This document shows positions 45,405 through 54,288 of a DNA stretch of 64,000 nucleotides, piece after piece. The stretch is from JAAZHD01 sp012510895 (GTDB taxonomy: Bacteria; Bacillota; Clostridia; Caldicoprobacterales; DTU083): positions 1-64,000 of the forward strand of contig JBMNJC010000014.1 in the NCBI GenBank assembly GCA_050951465.1. Reading direction: 5' to 3'. Every line of letters starts with the position of its first letter. Positions within the stretch are counted from its first letter, which is position 1. Below the pieces are notes generated by a model that was not told the DNA's origin, searched no databases, and saw only the letters and a program-made list of their open reading frames with translations. A program made the translations under genes and the position numbers.

Positions 45405-46853
45405 ATGTCAAATGTGAAGTTTTTTCAAGAGGATAATCTACCTCTGGAAATGCACAAGGTGCGAATTGTACAAAAACTAAATCTGTTACCGGTGGAAGAA
45501 CGGCTGAAAGCTATACAGGAAGCAGGAAGCAATACTTTTTTGCTTCGTAACAGAGATGTATTCTTGGATATGCTTACCGACAGCGGTGTGAATGCCATGA
45601 GCGATCGGCAGATGGCTGCCATGATGATCGCCGATGACAGCTATGCCGGTTCTGAAACTTTCTATCGACTTGAGGCAAAAATTCAGGAAATATTCGGGAC
45701 AAAATTTTTCCTTCCGGCTCATCAGGGACGGGCTTGCGAGAATATAATTTCTCAGGTATTTGTCAAACCCGGTTCAGTAGTTCCCATGAACTATCACTTT
45801 ACCACGACCAAGTCTCATATTACCTTGAATGGCGGCCGGGTAGAGGAAATTTATATAGATGAGGCTTTGGAGGTCACCAGTGATCATCCCTTCAAAGGCA
45901 ATGTGGATATTGACAAACTTGTGGCACTGATTAAAGATGTTGGGGTTGAGAATGTTCCTTTCGTACGTATGGAAGCCGGAACCAACCTGATCGGCGGACA
46001 ACCATTCTCACTGGAAAACCTCAGGGAAGTACGCAAAGTATGTGATGAGTATGGCATTATGCTGGTTTTGGATGCCAGCCTGCTGCAGGATAACCTATAC
46101 TTTATTAAAACCCGGGAGGAATCCTGCCGGGATAAAAGCATACGGGAGATAACCCGGGAGATTGCAGATCTATGCGATATTATCTATTTTTCAGCACGTA
46201 AACTTGGCTGTGCACGGGGCGGCGGAATCTGCACCGATAATGCGGAACTGGCAGATAAAATGCGTGAATTTGTACCCCTTTATGAAGGGTTTCTGACCTA
46301 CGGCGGCATGTCCGTCAGAGAGATGGAAGCCATTGCGGTGGGTCTGGAAGAAACCATGGACCTGGAGGTTATAGATCAGGGACCTAAGTTTATTGCTCAC
46401 ATGGTCAGAGAGCTTGAGAAAAGGGGCATTCCTGTGGTAACTCCTCCCGGAGGCCTGGGCTGCCACGTGGATGCAAAACAGTTTGTAGATCATGTACCAC
46501 AGGAACAGTATCCTGCCGGAGCATTGGCAGCTGCCATCTATATAGCCGGCGGAATCAGGGGCATGGAGAGAGGAACTTTGTCAGAGCAGAGAGATGAACA
46601 TGGCAATGAAACCCTGTCCAATATGGAATTGGTACGATTAGCTCTGCCGCGCAGAGTATTTACCCTGTCCCAGGTGCAATATACTGTGGACCGCCTTGCC
46701 TGGCTGTACGAAAACAGGAGATTGATTGAAGGTCTAACTTTTGTAGAGGAACCTAAGGTATTGCGTTTCTTCTTCGGCAGGCTTAAGCCGGTTTCCGACT
46801 GGCAGCTCAAACTGGCAGAGAAGTTCCGCCAGAACTTTGGTGACAGTCTGTAA
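45405..46853 (+). CDS. Tyrosine phenol-lyase/tryptophanase family beta-eliminating lyase
   Basis: A 482-residue PLP enzyme that cleaves an aromatic amino acid to ammonia, pyruvate and phenol or indole. The PLP lysine is K266 in S-A-R-K-L-G; the usual K-K-D reads R-K-L here. The sequence MERG (R389) matches the position where tyrosine phenol-lyase has Arg381 and tryptophanase a hydrophobic residue, and FTTT also matches the phenol-lyase. This favours tyrosine phenol-lyase, or a related specificity, over tryptophanase. ATG 45405 follows a GTGGGGGAC region; the in-frame GTG at 45390 is less likely. A leader with a terminator precedes it, so attenuation is possible. Confidence 0.85.
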   Translation: MSNVKFFQEDNLPLEMHKVRIVQKLNLLPVEERLKAIQEAGSNTFLLRNRDVFLDMLTDSGVNAMSDRQMAAMMIADDSYAGSETFYRLEAKIQEIFGTKFFLPAHQGRACENIISQVFVKPGSVVPMNYHFTTTKSHITLNGGRVEEIYIDEALEVTSDHPFKGNVDIDKLVALIKDVGVENVPFVRMEAGTNLIGGQPFSLENLREVRKVCDEYGIMLVLDASLLQDNLYFIKTREESCRDKSIREITREIADLCDIIYFSARKLGCARGGGICTDNAELADKMREFVPLYEGFLTYGGMSVREMEAIAVGLEETMDLEVIDQGPKFIAHMVRELEKRGIPVVTPPGGLGCHVDAKQFVDHVPQEQYPAGALAAAIYIAGGIRGMERGTLSEQRDEHGNETLSNMELVRLALPRRVFTLSQVQYTVDRLAWLYENRRLIEGLTFVEEPKVLRFFFGRLKPVSDWQLKLAEKFRQNFGDSL

Positions 46854-46873
46854 TTTGAGTAATGAATCTATGT

Positions 46874-46905
46874 CCGGGGTATAAAACCCCGGTTTTTATT
46901 TTTAA
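46874..46905 (+). terminator. Terminator after the lyase
   Basis: CCGGGGT (46874-46880) and ACCCCGG (46886-46892) with a 5-base loop, followed by TTTTTATTTTT. Confidence 0.9.
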
Positions 46906-47023
46906 AGAATTCTTCTCATTCCCGGTAGACGAAAATCGGTATATACGGTAGAATAGATGGGAAAGTTGCCGGAACAAGCAGAAAGGTTGTCGGCGGTATT
47001 CCGGAAGGAGAGCTGTAACATAG

Positions 47024-47644
47024 GTGCTGAGATTAATTGCCATGGCTTCAATGTTAATAGATCATGTGGGGGCAACCTTTTTTCCTGAAGCCATCTGGCT
47101 GCGGATAATAGGCCGGGCAGCCTTTCCCTTATATGCATGGGGAATCGCATCAGGTTACAGGCGGACCCGAAACTGGAAGTTGTATGCAGCCAGGCTGTTT
47201 ATAACAGGATGTATAACTCAGCTGCCCTATGCCTGGCTATTTAAAAGCGGAGATCTTAATGTCTGTTTTACGCTGCTGGCCGGTTTACTTCTGTTAAAAG
47301 TTTTAAACGGCAGGAACAACCCGTTAAAGTTAATAGGTTCAATCGCACTTTTGGCTTTGACTCACTTTCTGCGATTTGAATACGGCTTATACGGAATATT
47401 CACCATACTTGTTTTTTATTTTTATCAGAAAGACAGAAAACTTCCTCTTTATCAGGGAGTTTTGACCCTGCTTGGAATGCTGGTTTATAGTTTTCATTAT
47501 ATACAGATATTTTCAATAATTTCGTCCTGGTTGGTCTTGAATGTAAAGGACGACAGATTAAGACTCCCCAGATTGATTCAATACGGGTTTTACCCGGTAC
47601 ATATAGTAATTTTGCTGATTTTAAGGGAATTTGCGGGAATGTAA
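47024..47644 (+). CDS. TraX family membrane protein
   Basis: A 206-residue polytopic membrane protein with about seven hydrophobic helices. The head L-R-L-I-A-M-A-S-M-L-I-D-H-V-G and R-I-I-G-R-A-A-F-P-L-Y-A-W are TraX hallmarks. F-plasmid TraX acetylates pilin, but chromosomal Firmicutes members have no proven role. The GTG start at 47024 is somewhat far from GGAAGGAG. It stands 70 bases before proS with an independent start. Confidence 0.85.
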   Translation: MLRLIAMASMLIDHVGATFFPEAIWLRIIGRAAFPLYAWGIASGYRRTRNWKLYAARLFITGCITQLPYAWLFKSGDLNVCFTLLAGLLLLKVLNGRNNPLKLIGSIALLALTHFLRFEYGLYGIFTILVFYFYQKDRKLPLYQGVLTLLGMLVYSFHYIQIFSIISSWLVLNVKDDRLRLPRLIQYGFYPVHIVILLILREFAGM

Positions 47645-47721
47645 GCAATAAGATAAATGACAAATTTCAGGACAAATTATAGAAGATAAGCATTCGCAAA
47701 CAAGAAAGGAGTTTGTAACAT

Positions 47722-49425
47722 ATGTTGTTAAGCAAGCTGCTAGGTGAAAGATTTAAAGAAAAGCCTGCTGAAGCATTTATGTCCAGCCATATTTTTATGC
47801 TGCGCGGAGGCTATATCCGTCAGGTGGCCAATGGTATTTTTTCTTTGCTGCCCCCTGCTTTAAGAGCAGCCAAGAAAATTGAGCAGATTATCCGTGAGGA
47901 AATGGATGCCATAGGCGGCCAGGAAGTATTATTCCCGGTTGTGCTGCCTGCTGAGTTGTGGCAGGAGTCCGGCCGGTTTGATACTGTAGGCCGTGAGCTG
48001 CTGCGGTTCAAGGATCGTGGAGACAGGGACATGGTTCTGGGCATGACTCATGAAGAGGCTGCCGTGCACCTGGCCCGCGGGGAAGCAAAATCCTACCTTA
48101 AGTACCCCTTTATGATTTATCAGATACAAACCAAGTTCCGGGATGAGCCCCGGGCTCGCGGAGGGCTTATCCGGGTGCGGGAATTTATTATGAAGGATGC
48201 CTATTCCTTCCACACCTCCCAGGAAGATCTGGACGATTACTATCAGAAAACACTGGAGGCATATTTCCGTATATTTGAAAGATGCGGGCTCAGCCGTGTA
48301 ATCTCCATCCTTTCTGATACAGGTATGATGGGCGGGAAAAAAGCCCATGAATTCATGTATCTTTCCGACGGTGGAGAGGATACAATTGTATATTGCGGCA
48401 ATTGTGATTATAAATCTAATATGGAAGTTGCTGTTTCCCATATCCATAAAACCGAAGCTGAGGAACAGGAACTAAAGGAAGTATATACACCGGGAATTCA
48501 GGACATCGAAAGTCTGGCCAGATTTTTGAATATTGATGAATCTCAGACCATGAAAGCTGCAGTATTTTTCCGCAAGGATAATGAAAAGCCGGTGCTGGTG
48601 TTTATCCGGGGTGATCTGGAGGTAAATGAGCTGAAACTGAGCAAGGTTCTCGGTACTGAGGCATTCCCCCTGACAGATCATGATATTGTTGACCTTGCTT
48701 ATGGATATATAGGTGCTTACAATCTGAATGCAGAAGAAAAAGATATTCAGGTAATTTATGATCAGTCTCTGAAGGGCGAAAAGAATCTGGCTTGCGGTGC
48801 CAACAAGGTTGATTATCACTTGCAGGGCTTATCCGTGGACAGGGATCTTCAAATAAATGAATTTGTAGACGTGGCTAAAGTCAGAGAAGGTGACAGCTGT
48901 GTTAAGTGCGGAAGTCCTTTGAAGATCAGCAGAGGAATTGAGGTAGGGAATATATTCCAGTTAGGAACCACCTACACTGAAAGCATGAATATGCATTATA
49001 TGGATGAACACGGTAAGCTGCAGACTCCTATTATGGGGTGCTACGGAATTGGGGTAGGACGGCTTTTGGCATGCGTCATAGAAGACAACCATGATGAATA
49101 CGGTCCTATCTGGCCTAAGGCAGTTGCGCCCTGGCTGATTCATATCTGCATGCTTAATACGTCCGATGTTGGCGACCTGGGGTATAAGATCTATAATGAA
49201 CTGAAAACAGAATGGGATGTTATATTGGACGACAGGGGAGTACAGGCAGGAGTTCAGTTTGCAGATGCGGATCTGTTAGGGGCGCCGGTCAGGATAATAT
49301 TAAGCAAACGGAATATTGCCGCCGGTCAGGTCGAAATTGTCAGCAGAGATAAAAAGATCAAAAAACTTGTACCTATAGAAGATGTGAAAAAGGAAGTAAG
49401 AGAAGTACTTGCTCAGGTCAAATAA
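47722..49425 (+). CDS. proS: Prolyl-tRNA synthetase, bacterial editing type
   Basis: A 567-residue class II synthetase that attaches proline to tRNA-Pro in the cytosol. Motif 1 is in the first 80 residues, motif 2 is FRDEPRARGGLIRVREF, and a YbaK-like editing insertion lies at about residues 240-400 that hydrolyses misacylated Ala-tRNA-Pro. The GCYGIGVGRL motif and the anticodon-binding C-terminus end the protein. An AAAGGAG site precedes ATG 47722. No T-box is visible upstream because the intergenic space is only 77 bases. Confidence 0.97.
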   Translation: MLLSKLLGERFKEKPAEAFMSSHIFMLRGGYIRQVANGIFSLLPPALRAAKKIEQIIREEMDAIGGQEVLFPVVLPAELWQESGRFDTVGRELLRFKDRGDRDMVLGMTHEEAAVHLARGEAKSYLKYPFMIYQIQTKFRDEPRARGGLIRVREFIMKDAYSFHTSQEDLDDYYQKTLEAYFRIFERCGLSRVISILSDTGMMGGKKAHEFMYLSDGGEDTIVYCGNCDYKSNMEVAVSHIHKTEAEEQELKEVYTPGIQDIESLARFLNIDESQTMKAAVFFRKDNEKPVLVFIRGDLEVNELKLSKVLGTEAFPLTDHDIVDLAYGYIGAYNLNAEEKDIQVIYDQSLKGEKNLACGANKVDYHLQGLSVDRDLQINEFVDVAKVREGDSCVKCGSPLKISRGIEVGNIFQLGTTYTESMNMHYMDEHGKLQTPIMGCYGIGVGRLLACVIEDNHDEYGPIWPKAVAPWLIHICMLNTSDVGDLGYKIYNELKTEWDVILDDRGVQAGVQFADADLLGAPVRIILSKRNIAAGQVEIVSRDKKIKKLVPIEDVKKEVREVLAQVK

Positions 49426-49553
49426 TATGCCATTGCCGGAATTGTCCCTCAAATGTTGCATTTAAGTAAATCTATTGTATAATAAAAATGAATAGATGCG
49501 GGAATGCCGGTGAAGTGGAAAGTATATAAGGATACACAGGAAAAAGGAGATAT

Positions 49554-50897
49554 ATGAAAGGGGCACACAGGAAAGTGAAAGAGGTCAGGGAAAAAGTTAG
49601 GGATTTCTTAAAAAAATATGATATGGATTATGACAGAATAGACATAGTGAAAGAAGTGGAAGTCTTTATCGAAGATATGCAAAACGGCCTGGATGGGAAG
49701 CCCGGTTATTTGGATATGCTGCCTACCTATATCCCCATGAGTGAAGAAATACCATCCAACGAGCCGGTAGTTGTTATGGATGCAGGCGGAACGAATTTCC
49801 GTGTTGCAGTAGTTCATTTTGATGAGAATAAGAAGCCGGTCATCAGCGATTTTGCAAAGTATTCCATGCCCGGCATGAAAAAAGAAGTAACTCGGGATGA
49901 ATTTCTGCAGACGGTTGTAAACTATTTAAAGCCTGTTATAAACAAGAGCAATAAAATTGGGTTCTGTTTCTCTTACCCCATAGAAATTCAGCCTAACGGA
50001 GACGGTAAGCCGCTTAGGTTCAGCAAGGAAATCAAAATAAGCGGTCTTGTAGGCGAACCCCTTGGGGAATTGATTCTTAATGCATTGAAAGAAGCAGGTT
50101 ATACTGAAGATAAAAAAATTGTGCTGTTAAACGATACAGTTTCAACCCTGTTGGGCGGAAAGGCCGCTTATGATGACAGAAACTTTGACAGCTTTATCGG
50201 ATTTATTTTAGGTACCGGTACCAACACCTGCTATATAGAAGAAGGCAAAAATATTGAAAAACTGAATGACTCAAAAGATCAGTACAGGAACATGCTTATT
50301 AATACGGAATCCGGCGCATACAGACGTGCCCCTTATGGCAAGATGGATGAAGAATTTGATAAGACTACAGTCAATCCCAATGATGCCCTTTTTGAAAAAA
50401 AGATTTCCGGTGCATATTTGGGCGGGCTGGCGCACGTGGTTCTGAAATACGCCATGGATGAAGGTCTCTTCTCTGATGAATTTAAGAAGCTGTATACCGA
50501 CAGAGTAGACGAGCTTACCACCATTGATTTAAACTTTTTCCTGCGCTGGCCTTTTGGAGACAATATTTTGGCAGAAATCTGCAAAGAAACAGGGCAGAAA
50601 GACCGTATAACCCTTTATCATTTGTTTGACTGCCTCATGGAAAGAGCTGCCAAGCTGGTAGCCATCAATTTAATAGCTGTAATAAAGAAGATAAACAAAG
50701 GTCAGGATCCCAGTTGCCCTGTATGCATCACTGCAGACGGTTCTTCTTTTTATAAATACAAGAACTTTAAGAGAAAACTGGAATACTATATGGAAGAGCA
50801 TCTCGTAAAGGGTTTGCAGCTTTACTACGAATTTGTGGAAGCGGATAATGCAAATCTGACTGGTTCGGCAATTGCAGCACTTGCTAAACTCAGCTAA
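49554..50897 (+). CDS. Hexokinase
   Basis: A 447-residue sugar kinase of the eukaryotic-like hexokinase family, rather than the ROK or Glk type. The ATP motif MDAGGTNFRVAVV is near residue 75, the sugar-binding FSYPIEIQ-x-N-G-D-G-K lies near 140, LLNDTVSTLLGG holds the catalytic Asp (near 195), and GFILGTGTNTCY is the adenosine motif. It phosphorylates glucose or another hexose to feed glycolysis. An AAAGGAG site precedes ATG 49554, and a terminator follows. Confidence 0.9.
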   Translation: MKGAHRKVKEVREKVRDFLKKYDMDYDRIDIVKEVEVFIEDMQNGLDGKPGYLDMLPTYIPMSEEIPSNEPVVVMDAGGTNFRVAVVHFDENKKPVISDFAKYSMPGMKKEVTRDEFLQTVVNYLKPVINKSNKIGFCFSYPIEIQPNGDGKPLRFSKEIKISGLVGEPLGELILNALKEAGYTEDKKIVLLNDTVSTLLGGKAAYDDRNFDSFIGFILGTGTNTCYIEEGKNIEKLNDSKDQYRNMLINTESGAYRRAPYGKMDEEFDKTTVNPNDALFEKKISGAYLGGLAHVVLKYAMDEGLFSDEFKKLYTDRVDELTTIDLNFFLRWPFGDNILAEICKETGQKDRITLYHLFDCLMERAAKLVAINLIAVIKKINKGQDPSCPVCITADGSSFYKYKNFKRKLEYYMEEHLVKGLQLYYEFVEADNANLTGSAIAALAKLS

Positions 50898-50913
50898 AAG
50901 AATATAGAATAAA

Positions 50914-50937
50914 ACCCGGAAACTTTTTTCCGGGTTA
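50914..50937 (+). terminator. Hairpin after the hexokinase
   Basis: AACCCGG (50914-50920) pairs with CCGGGTT (50931-50937). The loop holds a T tract rather than the downstream side, so it is a weaker terminator call. Confidence 0.55.
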
Positions 50938-50994
50938 AATATATTTAAATTATGAATATTTTGCAGAAATTCATTACATTTTTGGAGGTATTAC

Positions 50995-51294
50995 ATGTCT
51001 GAACTATTTGAGATTTTTATGATTGTCTGTTTTGGTGCTTCCTGGCCATTAAATGTGCTCAAGTCTTATCGTGCCCGGACTACTAAGGGTAAAAGCTTAG
51101 GCTTTCTTATTCTGATCTTTATAGGATACATATGCGGTATTGCATCTAAGCTGATAGCACAATCATTTAAATGGTATGTTGTATTCTTTTATGTTTTGAA
51201 TTTGATTATGGTAGGGACAGATCTTATTCTATATTTCCGCAACTTAGCATATGACAGAAAAGAAGAAGCCGAGAGAAAAGCTTTAGCAGGATAA
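50995..51294 (+). CDS. SemiSWEET/PQ-loop family small transporter
   Basis: A 99-residue membrane protein with three hydrophobic helices. The motif W-P-L-N-V-L-K-S-Y-R-A-R-T-T-K-G-K-S-L-G is the family PQ-loop, here with P-L-N. SemiSWEETs act as dimers that pass sugars. It lies downstream of the hexokinase, which fits sugar uptake or efflux. TTTGGAGG precedes ATG 50995. The C-terminal tail is basic and charged. Confidence 0.8.
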   Translation: MSELFEIFMIVCFGASWPLNVLKSYRARTTKGKSLGFLILIFIGYICGIASKLIAQSFKWYVVFFYVLNLIMVGTDLILYFRNLAYDRKEEAERKALAG

Positions 51295-51386
51295 GCCTGA
51301 TTGAATTCATTATATTTATGTTATATAGGGCATTATAATGGTTACTTTAATAGTACAACACAGAGACCATTAAAGAGGTGAGGGAA

Positions 51387-51650
51387 ATGAAGAAAATTCT
51401 GATGTTTATTATGGAAACCTGTCCTCATTGCAAAAATGCCCGAAAATATATGGAAGAATTGTATGAGGAACATCCGGAATACAGGCAGCTTGAGATTGAA
51501 GTAATTGATGAGACAAAAGAGCCGGAGCTGGCTAACCAATACGATTACTACTATGTTCCAACCTATTATGTAGATGGAAAGAAGATTCACGAGGGAGTAC
51601 CCACCAGGGAAAGAATAGCAGAAGTTTTCAGGACTGCTTATATGAGATAA
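51387..51650 (+). CDS. Thioredoxin/glutaredoxin-fold protein
   Basis: An 87-residue cytosolic redox protein with the C-P-H-C active site (METCPHCKNA, residues 11-14 region) and a cis-Pro (Y-V-P-T-Y-Y) characteristic of the fold. It probably reduces disulfides. GAGGTGAGGG is upstream of ATG 51387, and the earlier in-frame GTG overlaps that site. It ends in a strong terminator. Confidence 0.88.
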   Translation: MKKILMFIMETCPHCKNARKYMEELYEEHPEYRQLEIEVIDETKEPELANQYDYYYVPTYYVDGKKIHEGVPTRERIAEVFRTAYMR

Positions 51651-51673
51651 AAATAGGTTGCTTTGCAAGAACA

Positions 51674-51706
51674 AACCTATGCAGATTGATTGCATAGGTT
51701 TTTTTA
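51674..51706 (+). terminator. Terminator after the thioredoxin-fold gene
   Basis: AACCTATGCA/TGCATAGGTT (10 bp, loop GATTGAT), followed by TTTTTATC. Confidence 0.9.
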
Positions 51707-51884
51707 TCTCTGATAATCAATGGAAGCCGGCACTTTTTTGCATAAAGAGAAATAAAATATATCAGCGGACTTGAAACAAAGATAAAAGAAACAGAAAACA
51801 GTTGTAAACATTAGAAAAAGTAAGATAATTGCAGGTAATTAAAAAAAACAAAAGCAATTGGTCATAATTGGTAAAATTTCGGCT

Positions 51885-51913
51885 TTGAGATTTAGGATCT
51901 AAGGTCATATAAT
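51885..51913 (+). promoter_or_regulatory. hsp20 promoter
   Basis: TTGAGA (51885-51890) and TATAAT (51908-51913), exactly 17 bases apart. A start near 51920 gives a 70-base leader. Confidence 0.75.
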
Positions 51914-51921
51914 ATAGACAA

Positions 51922-51938
51922 GGTCAAAGAAAGTCAAA
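51922..51938 (+). promoter_or_regulatory. CtsR operator
   Basis: GGTCAAA-GAA-AGTCAAA at 51922-51938 is the heptad repeat (RGTCAAAN3RGTCAAA) bound by the stress repressor CtsR. It sits just after the -10 of the hsp20 promoter. A weaker copy with the same GAA spacer, TTCAAAGAACTCAAA, lies near 51963-51977. Confidence 0.8.
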
Positions 51939-51989
51939 GTTAAATTAAAATTATAAATAAGATTCAAAGAACTCAAAGGAGGAGATTAT

Positions 51990-52445
51990 ATGTTTGGTTT
52001 AACACCTTATAACAGAAGAAATATGGGATTACAGAGAAGGATGAGAGATTTCTTTGATATGGATTCATGGATTGACAGCTTTTTCAACGACAGCTTCCTG
52101 CCTCCGATGGATGTATTTGGAAACCCGATGAAGGTAGACATTAAGGAAAACAAAAATGACTATGTTATTGAAGCAGACCTTCCCGGCGTGGACAAGAACA
52201 ATATAAACATAGAACTCAGAGACGGCATACTTTCCATTAATGTACAGAGAAATGAAATACAGCAGGAAGAACGCGGCAATTATATTCGCAAAGAACGCAG
52301 AACCAGTTCCCTGAGCAGAAGCTTCCGGGTAGGAAACGTAAAACCTGAAGATGTGAGCGCCAAATTTGAAAATGGCGTATTGTCCATCACCCTGCCGAAG
52401 GCAGATGAAGAAAAGAACAATCAGTACAGAATAGATATCCAGTAA
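51990..52445 (+). CDS. Small heat shock protein (Hsp20/alpha-crystallin)
   Basis: A 151-residue ATP-independent chaperone that holds unfolded proteins. The alpha-crystallin domain spans about residues 45-145: KVDIKENKNDYVIEADLPGV, GILSINVQRNE, RSFRVGNVKPEDVSAKFENG, and the end motif GVLSITLPK. The N-terminal arm has a Met/Phe-rich region. GGAGGAG precedes ATG 51990. The CtsR operator and promoter upstream point to heat-shock control. Confidence 0.95.
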   Translation: MFGLTPYNRRNMGLQRRMRDFFDMDSWIDSFFNDSFLPPMDVFGNPMKVDIKENKNDYVIEADLPGVDKNNINIELRDGILSINVQRNEIQQEERGNYIRKERRTSSLSRSFRVGNVKPEDVSAKFENGVLSITLPKADEEKNNQYRIDIQ

Positions 52446-52484
52446 ACAGCGAACCATTATTGATTGGACAGGAGCCTGAAAAGG

Positions 52485-52515
52485 AAGCAGCCTCATTTGA
52501 GGCTGCTTCTTTTTT
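52485..52515 (+). terminator. Terminator after hsp20
   Basis: AAGCAGCCTCA/TGAGGCTGCTT (11 bp, two-base loop), then CTTTTTTAAA. Confidence 0.9.
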
Positions 52516-52529
52516 AAAAAAATTTTTGG

Positions 52530-53081
52530 TTACGGCCTGAATTTTTCGACTAAATCCTGTACCCATATACGATGGGGATTTTCTACTACTGTAAAGGTTT
52601 CATTGTAACCATCCTGAACCCGGGGGAAAAGGAGAATTTCCGGTCCTTCCCTGTTAATGGTTTCCCATACTTGGGTATGCAGCAGTATATATTCAACATA
52701 TCCTTCTTTATATACAATAAGAGTTATTTCACCATAGGGCTTAGGGGCGATTTTTTCAAAGTTTTTATCTTTCAGTACAGGCAGCTCTATTCGTTCTGTC
52801 AGTCCGTCCTCACCGGTAAAATAGCTTTGGTTAAGTTCGGGAATAACAACAACGGCTCCTTCAATCGGCATTTCTGAAAAACCGTCTATTACTCTAGGCC
52901 TTATGGAGGTATAATGTTCTTTGTCTTTTTGTGTATCTGCAGGGTTGAATGCCTCAATTTGCATACTAATAAATTCTTTCAGAGGATTATTGCCGATAAA
53001 AAACAAGGCTAAAATAAGGATAATGGTTAATGCGGCAGACAGATAAGGTTTTACACTAAGCTTTTTTATATATTCTTTCAT
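52530..53081 (-). CDS. Membrane-anchored protein with surface domain
   Basis: A 183-residue protein. After a basic start (MKEYIKKLSVKPYLS), one TM helix (AALTIILILALFFIGN, residues 17-33) anchors a domain that resembles a carboxypeptidase regulatory-like beta-sandwich: VIDGFSEMPIEGAVVVIPE, then GEDGLTERIELPVL and EITLIVYKEGYVEYI. It is probably exposed outside the cell. ATG 53081 follows GGGAGGTG. The frame extends farther upstream, but no better start exists. It is close to the DUF5317 gene on the same strand. Confidence 0.7.
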   Translation of the reverse strand: MKEYIKKLSVKPYLSAALTIILILALFFIGNNPLKEFISMQIEAFNPADTQKDKEHYTSIRPRVIDGFSEMPIEGAVVVIPELNQSYFTGEDGLTERIELPVLKDKNFEKIAPKPYGEITLIVYKEGYVEYILLHTQVWETINREGPEILLFPRVQDGYNETFTVVENPHRIWVQDLVEKFRP

Positions 53082-53191
53082 ATATAGGCACCTCCCTTTT
53101 AAGGCAGCCCCGATGGGAAGAAATGCTGTAGTCTCTACTAGTATATGCTTGGAGGTGCTCAATATGACAGTTTCCAAGTAAAGGCACTCTA

Positions 53192-53791
53192 TCAGGAAAG
53201 CGGTTTTTTATCCCTTAAAAAATTGATAAAAACAGGATGTTTATTCCTGCGTGACTTGGCCGCAATCAGGTTTTGTATTATAAGAAAAGCGCCGGCATAA
53301 AGAATTATATCGCCTATACTCATAAATACCCTGAAGGGTGGAGGGAACCAGATTATATCCCCTAAAAACCAAAGCTTTGTGTTTTCATTAATAATATGGT
53401 AGGTAATAAATTTACCTTCCATCAGATATTGATTGGCGTACTCATATTTTCCCAGATAGGCACCAGCTTCCGCAAGGGGCATGGAACCCCCGTTTATCAG
53501 GATAACCAATGCATTCAGAAAGACTCCTATGCCGATTAACCAGCTGTATGGAAGATACCGGTTAAACCATATGAACAGAAACAGCAATGCATACTGGATA
53601 CTCAGGGATATGAATGCCATTGTCTGAGTAACCGTAAATTCATACTTAATCAGAAGCAGCAGTGTTGCATCCATGGCGACAGATAAAATGGCAAGCCAGG
53701 GATATACCAGTTTTACTCTTGCCAGGTTTGTTATTCTGCCGCCGCGCAGGAGCCCTGTGAGAACAGCAGCAGCTATTACAGCATAAAACAT
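53192..53791 (-). CDS. DUF5317 membrane protein
   Basis: A 199-residue protein with about five hydrophobic helices: an N-terminal pair (residues 2-40), FTVTQTMAFISLSIQYALLFLFIWF, WLIGIGVFLNALVILI and a C-terminal IGDIILYAGAFLIIQNLI. The G-G-S-M-P-L-A turn is typical of DUF5317. Function unknown. AAAGGTAAAG lies upstream of ATG 53791. It is followed 110 bases later by the surface protein gene and may share a transcript. Confidence 0.75.
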   Translation of the reverse strand: MFYAVIAAAVLTGLLRGGRITNLARVKLVYPWLAILSVAMDATLLLLIKYEFTVTQTMAFISLSIQYALLFLFIWFNRYLPYSWLIGIGVFLNALVILINGGSMPLAEAGAYLGKYEYANQYLMEGKFITYHIINENTKLWFLGDIIWFPPPFRVFMSIGDIILYAGAFLIIQNLIAAKSRRNKHPVFINFLRDKKPLS

Positions 53792-54288
53792 AGCACTTTA
53801 CCTTTCTTTCAAGTAGTCTTCCATTCATTTGCTTTTTATCATAACAGATTTTAATCTATGGTTTATAGCATTAAGTGCCGCCATTACAACGGCTACTTTT
53901 ACATCGTTTTTTATAAAAGCAGAACCGCACAGCTCCTCTTCACCGCATTTATCAGGCGGGAATTTTGGATTAATGCATTAGGCTCTTTTATTTAAGCCGC
54001 ACTGATTATTTTATGGTCAAAAGGATTATTGCTGCCGGCAATCCAATATTTTTATTCAGTAAAATGTATTCGCTAAAACTTAAAGGAATCCTTCTTCTTC
54101 AATTCATTTTTCCATCAATTATGACAATTACTTACTTTTGATGCCGGTTTTATAAAGTATATAATTATTGATAAATGGCAAAGTATAGTATAAATACTTA
54201 TGATTGAAACCAATGACTTGTCTATGGTAAGATGAATGACAGTTAAGTTGCTGTATGATTTAGCTTTCTGGGGCTTATCATCAAGATT
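53792..54288. other. Intergenic region, no gene found
   Basis: About 500 bases between divergent genes, AT-rich. I see no gene, terminator or RNA beyond weak promoter-like sequence near 54160-54220. Confidence 0.4.
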
